A stretch of 64,000 nt of DNA from Thamnidium elegans (Eukaryota; Mucoromycota; Mucoromycetes; Mucorales; Mucoraceae): the NCBI GenBank assembly GCA_025201345.1, contig JAIXMG010000007.1, positions 62,001 through 126,000 of the forward strand, given 5' to 3'. Under the pieces are notes generated by a model. The model had not been told where the DNA came from, did not search any database, and was given only the letters and a program-made list of their open reading frames with translations. Below, one piece after another: positions 22,159-31,329 of this stretch (position 1 is the first letter of the stretch; every line of letters begins with the position of its first letter). Both the position numbers and the translations under genes were made by a program.

Positions 22159-23427
22159 CTAAGAAGAGGCTTCAGGCTTCTTAGCAACAAAGAAGAACAT
22201 AGGAGTGAACAAGTTCTTTTGAGCACCAGCAACTAAAGCATCAGCGGCAGTTTCCAAGAACTTTTGAGTCTCAACAGTACCCTTGGGGGCCAAACCAATC
22301 TTTTCCAAAACACGAACAATGTTAGTGGTAGTGAAACGACCGACCTTGGTCATGGCAAGAGTAGTAAGAACATCCTTGGCAGTTTGACATTGTCTGAGAT
22401 CACCTTCAAGAGGATAATACCAGTTGATGGAATCACCAACGTTAGCCATATCTTGGTTCATCAAAACATCGAAACCGACATTCTTGAGAGCTTGAATACA
22501 TTCTTGAGTCTTACGCATCTTGGGGATACCGTTACCGATCTCAATACCGTGAGCAATAGCTCTATGTTCAGGGTTGTTCTCATCAAAATCATCAGTCATA
22601 CACCATTCATAACAACCAAAGTTTCCTCCGGGCTTTAAGACACGGTAGATTTCACCATAAACACCTTCAAAGACAGGGGCGTGACAAGTAGCTTCAATAG
22701 CATAAACAGCATCGAAAGAGTTGGCTTCGAAAGGCATTTCCATAAAGTTACCCTAATTAAATACACTTTAGAAATCTTTATACTTTAGCAAATCCTTTAT
22801 AATATCTTACCTTGACAAAATCAGTTTGATCTTGCAATAACTCCTTAGCAGCATAATGGAAAGCTCTTTGAACTTGATAAGCGTTGTTGTTTAAACCAGT
22901 AATATGGGCACCAGTGAAATGAGCAATTTCACGAGCGGGACCACCAACACCACAACCGACATCGAGGACCTTCATGTTTGCCTTAATACCAATGTTGGAA
23001 GCTAAATAGTGCTCATGACGAGCAATAGCGCGGTTGAACTCTTCACCAACATAGTAACGACAGAAATGGAAACTGCTACCCCAACCTATATAAAATAACT
23101 ATGGTTACTACTAAACCGTACCTTTTTTCATAACCAAAAAAAAAAAAAAAAAAAAAAAAACTTACCATATTCATAGAAATCAGTAGCCAAGTTATAATAA
23201 GAGTTAACAAGAGAAGTGTAACCATCTAATCTCTTGTCTTCATCTTCTTGGGTTTCAGCCTCAGGCTTCTTCCACATCTTGAGATAAGTATCAGTGGCGA
23301 CATTATGAACATCGGCATTCTTGGAACTCAAGTTGGCAAGAAGACCACTCTTAATCTTGTTACCGTGAAGGGCACGGGCAAAGGCAATATCCTCAGAGTT
23401 TTGAGCTGAAACGGTTCCTGCAGTCAT
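22159..23427 (-). CDS. ERG6: Sterol 24-C-methyltransferase
   Basis: Three exons, 23427-23166, 23085-22811 and 22752-22159, give 376 aa, the usual length for Erg6. The SAM-binding motif I is [16 protein letters not shown] (about 125-140), preceded by [18 protein letters not shown]. Further Erg6 landmarks are [15 protein letters not shown] and the sterol-binding region [19 protein letters not shown]. The enzyme transfers a methyl group from SAM to C24 of zymosterol or lanosterol in the ergosterol pathway, at the ER or lipid droplets. The codon usage is strongly biased, fitting an abundant protein. The first intron contains a long A/T run. Confidence 0.96.
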
Positions 23428-24329
23428 GTTTAGATGATGATTTAAATCCTTGTTGAAAAGAGAGATGAAGATAATAAAATCTTTTTTTTTTTGCCCCGGA
23501 CTTTTTGTGTCTTTTTATTTTCCAAACTTTAGGGTTTTCCAAATATAGTAATCTGGCTGCACGTCCGCCCGACATCTGCTACAATGTCCGGTTTGTGATT
23601 TTCTTATTGTTTTAATGAATTTCCACTATTATAAAAAACTCTTCCTCTCTTTATACTTGCTAAAACTATCTTTGGTTATAGTTTTATTAATTTCTTTATA
23701 ACTAACTTTCTTTCGTGCTTTTTCAAGAAGAAAATTTTTATTATCAGTGTACGACGTGTAACCAATTTCTTTTTTATTGGCCAAGTATTTTTTTAAGTAC
23801 AGTTTGCTATCCTCTTATTATAAAATAAATTATAAAAAATAAAATGATGGAGACTCCATTCGAAGAGCTTAAATATTAGAGTCATAGCTAAATTTCTTAC
23901 CTTTTTGATCGTTCAGCATTGGTGGGTAGTGCGATAATTGATTAATGTTAGCGATTACCCCGGATCAAATTTATGTATCTTTATAAAAAAAAAACAATAC
24001 TCTTTCAGGCGCTTCTAATGCATTAGAAATCATATTATTACTAAAAATAATGAACGAGCAATTACTGTTTAAAGGCCTTTTTTTATTTGACACTTTAGCT
24101 TAGCGGACCTTAAGCTAGCGTTTTATTAAAAGCGTATTTACTCTCTCAGTTTTGGATATAGCACTTTTATTTATAAATGAATAAAAATGAGCTATTAAAG
24201 ATCTTTAATCTTTGTTATATTTAATAATAGTAGTAGCAAACTGAATTCGATGTAATCACGAAAATAAAACAAATAGGTTAGCGCACGTGATAAAAAAAAA
24301 GTAAGGTTTTTTTTGCCCAAAAAAAGTAA
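23428..24329. other. ERG6 upstream region and spacer
   Basis: About 900 bp. The first 150 bp are the ERG6 promoter side. A stretch at about 23948-24060 weakly resembles, in reverse orientation, the 5' part of the dispersed repeat at 24330-24700 (GCGATTACCCCGGATC against GCGGTTACTCCGGATC of the 51-kb copy), so it may be a decayed partial copy. Confidence 0.4.
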
Positions 24330-24700
24330 TTTTTAAACAGTGATCACTCTTTCAATTTTTGCAGTAGAAATATAAATTAAAATAGATTAGAAGCGTATAA
24401 ACAAGTACTTTATTGTCAACAATTTGTCCATAACAAAAGTCAAAGTGGATCCGGAGAAATCGCAAAACATCCGTGATTTTTGGCCAAAAAACAAAAGGGG
24501 TTGACCCACAAAAATGAAAAACGAAAAAAAAAACAAAAAAGTACGTTTTTAATTTTTTTTATCAAAGATATATTTAAAACAACTATTTTGTATTATACAA
24601 CTTGGGTCCAAAAAGCTTTCTCTGTCTTTTAATAAATTAAGAACCATTATTTGTTATAGCTGGTAAAATTAGCAATGATTTCTTATGTGAGCGATTTTTT
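24330..24700 (+). repeat. Dispersed repeat, copy 1
   Basis: About 370 bp resembling 51045-51390 (inverted) and, less closely, 51600-51940. Landmarks are CAAAGTGGATCCGGAGAAAT, a purine-rich middle, TTGTATTATACAACTTG and a conserved end, GATTTCTTATGTGAGCGATT. No open frame. Size and spread suggest a non-autonomous element or solo LTR; no terminal inverted repeat or target duplication could be settled by eye. Confidence 0.7.
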
Positions 24701-25375
24701 AAGCTGTAATACCGCAATCATTATCACCCCACAATTGCTCTCTTCTTTCAATTATTTTGCTCTTGTCCCTTCGGAGTGTTTTACTGTTATTACGTTTTTA
24801 TAACTGACTTGGATAATATGGCACATTTCGTTGCTACATGCTCAATGTCAAAAGAAAAAGCAAAATACATAAATAAAATAAAAATACATGTCGCAAGTGG
24901 TGGATAATATTAAGAAAATAAAAGAAAAGTAAAAGTAAAAGTAAAAGAAAGAAAGATATAAAAGAAAGATGTAAAAGGAATTGTATTTGCATTTGTTTGA
25001 GTTTTAAAATAGGGGTCGCTGTGGTACAAAGAAAATGCAACTGTCAATTACCGAGTATAATAACAAAAAGATAATTAAAATAATATAAACTATAAGGCCG
25101 TACCCGAGAGAAGTACACTTTATAATTTATTATTAAATAAAAGATAATATAATGAGAAGATCCAGCACCTCATTTACATGTACGCATTGCATAATTATAA
25201 CTGTCAAGCATTATGCCAAATGTTAAACCAAATAAGCCAAACATATTATACTTTACTGTAAAAATAACAGTAAGTTTTTATTAAGAATGTTGCGGATAGA
25301 TTATTAAAAGAAAGAAAAAAAAACATTAAGGTAATGTTTACATTTAATGAGAATTAGGGCAGACATTATCGTCCC
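24701..25375. other. Spacer
   Basis: AT-rich DNA between the dispersed repeat and the T-rich minisatellite, including a short AAGTAAAAGTAA-type repeat near 24925-24945. No gene found. Confidence 0.45.
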
Positions 25376-25552
25376 CTTTTTAAGAAGTCTTCTTTTTTTT
25401 TTTATAATGCCTTCTCTTTTTTTTTTATAATGCATTCTCTTTTTTTAAGACATTCTTTTTTAAAGCGCTTTCTTATTCTCTTTTTTAGGATACTCATTTT
25501 TAGGACACTCATTTTTAAAGACACTCATTTTTAAAGACACTCATTTTTATTT
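25376..25552. repeat. T-rich minisatellite
   Basis: The first half has loosely repeated T-runs joined by TATAATGCCTTCTC or TATAATGCATTCTC. The second half (about 25488-25550) has four tandem units of 15-16 bp with core GGACACTCATTTTTAAA. The units diverge leftward, as expected of stepwise expansion. Confidence 0.8.
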
Positions 25553-25708
25553 ATAGCTTTCTTTTTCGTTTTTTTTTTTTTTTTTTGGCCCTTTGGGTTG
25601 GGTTGCTAAATAAGAAAAAGTTAGAAATCAACTCTTTTTTATTTGCAGCAGAATGTTTTTATGATACTTTCCTTCTCTCCTCGCATCACTCCAACCTTCT
25701 ACCAGCCA

Positions 25709-25952
25709 GTGCTTATGGTACCATTTGCGCCATGCAACTTTTTTTTTTGGGAGTTTACAGATTTGACCCATCTGCAGGGCTTTTTTCCAAAAGAGACAAC
25801 TTGTGAATTTACATCCCCACCCCGCGGTAAGAGAAAGCGGAATGGGGATGTAAACCCACAACCTGCCTCTCCGGAAAAAAACCACCACGGATGAGTCAAA
25901 CTGCAAACACACAAAAAAAAAGATTACAAGGCGCAAATGGTACCATAAGCAC
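25709..25952. mobile_element. Foldback/MITE-like element of 244 bp
   Basis: The ends are perfect 23-bp inverted repeats, 25709-25731 and 25930-25952 (GTGCTTATGGTACCATTTGC begins the left one). Similarity continues inward through the whole element (TTTACATCCCC on both arms near the centre), so the two halves form one imperfect hairpin with a short loop near 25828. No coding capacity; the short open frames inside are by-products of the palindrome. Typical of foldback elements or hairpin MITEs. The target duplication is not clear. Confidence 0.85.
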
Positions 25953-26596
25953 TACTATTACAGAAAAAAGACTTGATCAGAGTCCCAAAAACTGTAATAA
26001 TAGTTAGTAAATATCTGGCCAGTTACCTTTTGTAGTTGTGAAGGAAAAAAAAAGAGAAAAAAAACAAAAAAGGAAAAAAAAAACGGGTCAATTTATACCC
26101 GTGATTCGCTGTCATGGTTTGTGTGACGTGTAACATTTTTGTGTGATCTTTTTTTGTAGTATTGCCTAGTTATAATGAAGCTGGTTGATATATACCAGCT
26201 ATATATCTAACCTTTTGATTCCTATTCAAGGTCTACTTTGGATTTTATTTGACAAACTTAACTATTTACCTGTGTAATGACCAAAATACTTATTTATTTG
26301 TGGTACAGCAGGAAAACCACTATTTTCCCTTTTACACAAACGTTAGGCACAGATTATTTATGCACAAATATCACAATAATCTATAAGCGGTTATCTTTAA
26401 CACAATCAATTCAACTGTCATTGAATTCAAATCTCATATAAAATAATTATTCTATTTCAAATTATTAAAAACCATCTTATTTTAGGCTTTTAAGGAATTT
26501 TATAACAATATATCACTAATTGTCGCATATCTTCTATATCTGCTTTTGTCCCTCTCTCTTTCTAATAAAATATAGCATAATAATGAATACTTTTTT
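25953..26596. other. Spacer between mobile-element remains
   Basis: AT-rich DNA with no recognised gene. The left edge of the transposase remnant that follows is not defined and may reach into this stretch. Confidence 0.4.
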
Positions 26597-26997
26597 TTTA
26601 TGAAGATGGACAGGAAAATATTTTTAATGGAGGAGAAAAAGTTTACGATCCGATGGAGGATGTTTTAACACATGTCGATGATCCCAACATAGTCCTTGAA
26701 ACAATAACTAGTCGACAAACTTACTTGAGCGTTAAGCGCCCCAAAAAAAAATGCTGAAGGGTTCTCACTTAAAAAGCAGTCGAAACCTGGTAAGTTAAAG
26801 CCATCAGTGAAGTTATACAACAATTACAGCGACTTCACCAGAGAAACGTTTATAGGCCGTATGCTCGAAGAGGAATGGGATAAAATGAGTCTAGAACTTG
26901 TCGGTCGATTAGTTACAAGTATGGAAGATCGATGTCAAGCGCATGTTGGCCCCATTAAATATTATTCTTATGTATTTTATTCAATTTTCTTAAAATA
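26597..26997 (+). pseudogene. Deleted Tc1/IS630-type transposase remnant
   Basis: The conceptual product begins with an acidic N-terminal part (VYDPMEDVLTHVDDPNIVLE). After a frame change at the 9-A run near 26750 it reads LYNNYSDFTRETFIGRMLEE, like the start of the DNA-binding part of Mucoromycota Tc1-like transposases. It then passes directly into WDKMSLELVGRLVTSMEDRC, like the extreme C-terminus (W..M..L..LV.SM..R, ending in KY) of Tc1 transposases. The DDE catalytic core is missing, so this is an internally deleted, inactive copy. The family call rests on recalled patterns, not a search. Confidence 0.55.
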
Positions 26998-27678
26998 AAT
27001 ATGTCAAGTAATTTTGCAATCAAATTTGAGATATATCCTATGTTTTTTGATCTATCAATTAACCTTTAAATATGTAGTATAAATTTCTTCGCAATTTTGA
27101 CCGAAAATCAATTTGATGTGACTGTATGTGCTCATACGCATTAAATGAATTAACATGTTTGAACAATTAAGCAGTATAAAAGTATACTAGAATAGGAGAT
27201 GTATGAGCGTATAAATAAGAGTATATACAACATTAATATCTTGCTAAAAAAAAAATAGATATTATTGGCACCAATAGCCGGTACGAGATCTCCCCTAGTC
27301 TAATCTTTTCAAAGGCATTGTTGGTGTTGTTGTGTAATAGAGAGAGTAATCTATTTATGGTATCGAAACAAATATGGCGCACTGACCACTAACATTCATC
27401 TAGACAGTCGTAGGTCCAATAAAATAGGGTTCATTATGGAAAGAATAATGGAAATGACTGTACTTTTTAACACTAAAACTATTTAAAGAAATATTGTTTT
27501 CGTTCGTACATACACTACGAAGCTAACTTGCCTTTTTTGTAACATTAGTAATGAGCAGATTGTGCCCTTCAAGGGCCTGGGTTTAAATCGTAGACCTCAC
27601 AAATGAAATATTTATGTGGTAAACCCTTTTTTTTTTCCTTTTTGTTTACTTTTTATAAATAAATAAAAAGATACAAAC
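26998..27678. other. Upstream region of the phytochelatin synthase gene
   Basis: About 680 bp. The far left may be the 3' part of the transposon remnant. A segment near 27560-27600 vaguely recalls the 3' half of a tRNA but does not fold properly. No other feature is seen. Confidence 0.4.
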
Positions 27679-29417
27679 ATGTTGAAAGTAAATGCAACGC
27701 AGTGGTTGCGATATCGTACGCACTTTAAATTACCACGTTCAGTTGAAATCACTCCTAATGCTAAAGCTTTGAGACTTACAAGCGCAGTAACCAAGTCCAT
27801 TGGCCGTAGTATTGGTACGCAAACAGAAGCCGTTACACCCAAGTTTGAGGCCGCACCTGCAGCTTCTGTTACTGCAGCCTTTCAAGATTTATTAGGCGTT
27901 ACTTCTTCTGACGCCGCTACTGACGATTTAAAAAATACGTTTTATCAAAGAGAATTACCTAAAACTTTGGTAAGATTTGCTTCACCTGAAGGTAAAAAGC
28001 TGTTCAGAGAGGCCATGGACGATGGCCATGCTGAAGGCTTTTTCCCTTTAACTGGTAACTTTACAACTCAATCAGAACCTGCTTATTGCGGTCCTAGTTC
28101 ATGTAAGTTTTTTTATTATTATTAATCTAGAGCAGATCTGATCTAACAAAAAAAAAAAACTTTTTTTTAAAAAATAGTGGCCATGGTATTGAATGCGTTA
28201 GAAGTAGATCCCAAGAGAAGATGGAAAGGCAACTGGCGTTGGTTTTCAGGTAACATAAGAGAATAATATAGTGGATGGTACGAGAAAATTAACTAAAATC
28301 CTTTAAAAAAATAGACGAATTTTTAAATTGCTGTTCTTCTAAGGAGGATATGAAAAAGAATGGTATTACATTTGATAACTTTGCTTGTTTAGCTAAATGT
28401 CATTGTGATGTACAAGTAAAGAGAGCATTTGATTTTACATTTGAAGAGTTCAAAAAGGATGTTGAGTTGGTTACCTCTACTTCGGATACATTTATGGTAA
28501 TTTCTTTCTCTCGTAAAGTATTAGGTCAGACAGGTGATGGTCATTTCTCTCCTATTGGGGCTTATAATGCGGAGAGCGGTAAAGTACTGATTTTGGATAC
28601 TGCACGTTACAAATATCCTAGTTACTGGTGTCCTATAGAAACTTTGTTTGAGTCTATGAATCCAATTGATGTAGAAACTGGACGTCCTAGAGGCTATTTC
28701 TTATTAAGTTATGATGCTGAACATCCACCCATTAGCCTTTGTAAAGTAAATCCCGATGTTTGTACAGTAACGAAGCCAAAGGAAGATGCACCAAAGGAAA
28801 CTACAGCAAAGCCTACTACGACTACTGAACCATCTGAAGCTAAATTAAATTGGTCTAAAGTTGCTAAAGCATTCTGTCAACGTATTCCAGAAAATATGTG
28901 GTTAGAAAAGCCAAGAACATTAGAACATGTAGTTCAATTAGTACTGCGTAACGTACCAAAGGAATATACATCTATTCTTGCCAATCAATCACTTGCTTCA
29001 TTTAATGCAGCTACACCTGATAAAGCAGAAGAATATATTAGCGAATTGTTATATGATACAACCAAATCGCCTCTTTATCATGTGGTATTGAATGCACTTT
29101 ATCCAGGTAGAGAAAATCAATCTTATACCCCGTTAGACTATAACGCTGCTTTTGCAACTCTCTTTGTGCTTGGATCACCACGTATGTTATATACTTCATT
29201 ACCAAGAGAAATACAAGATCAACTTGATAAATTTAGAAAAGATGATGATATGACTCAAATCATGAAACAAGAAGTACATCGTATTTCTGAAGAAGTAATC
29301 GATTTAACTACCACATTCTGTACATGTGGTCCTGGCTGGTCTATGTCAGAAACGAACTTAGATAGTGATGACACTAAACCAGCTAAAAAAAGCTGTTGTA
29401 AATCGTCTAACAAATAA
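27679..29417 (+). CDS. Phytochelatin synthase
   Basis: Three exons, 27679-28102, 28178-28249 and 28315-29417, give 532 aa. The catalytic triad of the PCS papain-like fold is intact: Cys137 in PAYCGPSS, His about 242 in GDGHFSPIGAY, and Asp about 260 in LILDTARYKYPSYWCPIE. The family region (PKTLVRFASPEGKKLFREAM to RGYFLLSYD) spans about 100-295. The enzyme makes phytochelatins from glutathione in response to cadmium and other thiophilic metals. The 80-residue N-terminal extension is basic and hydroxylated, compatible with a mitochondrial presequence. The C-terminus has clustered cysteines (TFCTCGPGW, SCCKS) that may sense metal. Convergent with the metacaspase gene, stops 57 bp apart. Confidence 0.95.
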
Positions 29418-29474
29418 AGATATACATTTTGCATACACATATATAAATTTTTTATTATATAACAAAGAAAAAAA

Positions 29475-31187
29475 TTAACATTTGAATTCAAGGTTAACGT
29501 CAATAGGGTGAGAGGAACTCATTTGAGGTCTTTGCTCGTATCTATCGGCTAAAATATCACGCACACTGTTCAATAACTGTTGATAAGATTGATTGGGGTT
29601 TTTACGAAGTGTAGCTATTTTTTTTTAAAAAAAATAATAATTAGTATTTGTATGAAAAATAAAAAACATAAAAGACTTACTAATAAAAGCATAACTCATA
29701 GCACCAGTAGCTTTACCGGCTTCTTGAGCATCAGCAGAGGTTTGATCATCCTTACAGCCAGAGAACATAATAACATCAGCATGAGAAGTATTTTTTCTAC
29801 GTACTTCATCAGCAATATTTCGAGATTCGAAAAATTGCTTACCAAGTGACATGATAGAAGACAAGGCACCATCTCTATCGCCTCTAGCATAAGCAATACC
29901 AGCAGAGAAAATACCTTGACTGGCATGCTTGAATAAACTCTTTTCCTTAATCTCTCCCTTGGTAGAATAAACATAAGGTAAATCTAATACGGTACCGGAA
30001 TGACAACTGTCAAAAATGGCAGTTAATCTACACTTGGGAGGTAAAGGTCTAACCATAATATCATGCATGTCCTAAAATTTAGTCAGTATTTTTTTAAGCT
30101 CCCTTTTTTCGCGTTTGAACTTTACATCATCCTTAATTTGTCCAGAGTCACCATCAAAATGTTCAAAATCTAAGGGGTATATAGTCTCATCATAGGAATC
30201 ATCTTCATCACTGTGAATATCGTGTACTCTACCGCCATGACCACTATAATGGAAGAAAAATCTAAGAAAAAATATTAAACGTTAGGCTGAAATAGTTATA
30301 TAAATTTTTAGTTATAAACTTACGAGTCATCAGGCTGAGCATCGTTAACGAGCCACTTCATACCAGCGAGAATATTGGCACGAGTGGGTTTAAATTTATC
30401 CTCCTCTTGATCGTCAGTTAAAACAACGATATCATCCTAATACGTACATAACCCCGTTACTGTCAATAACTATACCACCCCTTTTATATTTATTTATTTA
30501 TTTACCTCATTAAAATTGTAGTTGGTAGTAATAAAATCTTTAATATTTACTACATCGTTGAGACAACCTACAAGAAAAATGTTTCGTTTTTTTTTTAATA
30601 ATGGGTATAATTAAAAATAAGGTTCGTCATACCACTCAATTCGTTGGCTGTGCCAGTATAGTTAATACCGATTAATAAAGCTCTCTTTTTACCACCGCCT
30701 TTTAAAGAGAAGGAAAAAAAGCGTGTTAGTATCCAAGGTTTTTTTTTTCTAAAAAAAAAGTTACTTACAGTTTGAAAGCTCAAAATCAGGTTCATCATCA
30801 TTATCAACAGTAGGATCAACATGTAAAAAGAATTCGCTGCCAGGCTGGTTTTCGCTGTGTGTTGCCATACCTCCGTATTGAACTACACAGTATTATTTAA
30901 AAGATTATTCTGTAACACGATTCAGTTTAGCTTACCTGGATCGGGCCCTGGATTATGCTTTGAATTAGGAGGTTGAGGATAGTTTGGGTTAGGATTGTTA
31001 TAGTCTTCCTCGGTGAAGCTTGGATCGTTACTATCGCTACCTGGTTGACCATAACCATAGGAAGTCTAAAATTCGATGTAAGATATACGCGTTTTTTTTT
31101 TAAATATTTTTTTTTTACCTTTGAATAATACGAAGACTGTGTTTGCTCTTCTCCGGCTTCTTCTCTTGGGTATCCGTAATTATCCAT
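29475..31187 (-). CDS. Type I metacaspase
   Basis: Nine exons (31187-31119, 31065-30936, 30882-30769, 30698-30633, 30567-30506, 30436-30324, 30261-30126, 30071-29681, 29614-29475) give 406 aa with every phase closing. The prodomain (1-125) is rich in Gln, Asn, Pro and Gly. The peptidase domain starts [20 protein letters not shown], has the catalytic His about 193 in HYSGHGGR and Cys about 253 in FDSCHSG, and ends with [10 protein letters not shown]. Metacaspases are Ca-dependent Arg/Lys-specific cysteine proteases tied to stress, protein aggregates and cell death. The intron density is the highest in the window. No missing catalytic residue. Confidence 0.95.
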
Positions 31188-31329
31188 TGTTTTATTTATA
31201 AAAATAAAAGGTGTGAAAGAAAAGAAAAGGAATATAAAAAATTTCGGGATTTATACCGATGATCTTTTTTTTTTTTTTTTTAGGGTTCACAAAATTATAG
31301 TGGCTAAAATTTTATTTTATTTTAATTTA

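Noticed and set aside
25585..25936. Several overlapping open frames on both strands
   Set aside because: They lie in the foldback palindrome and its flank. Open frames on both strands are a by-product of the inverted repeat, and none has protein-family character.
27541..27605. tRNA-like 3' half (GGGTTTAAATCG-type box)
   Set aside because: No matching acceptor stem, D-arm or proper T-stem pairing; it does not form a cloverleaf.
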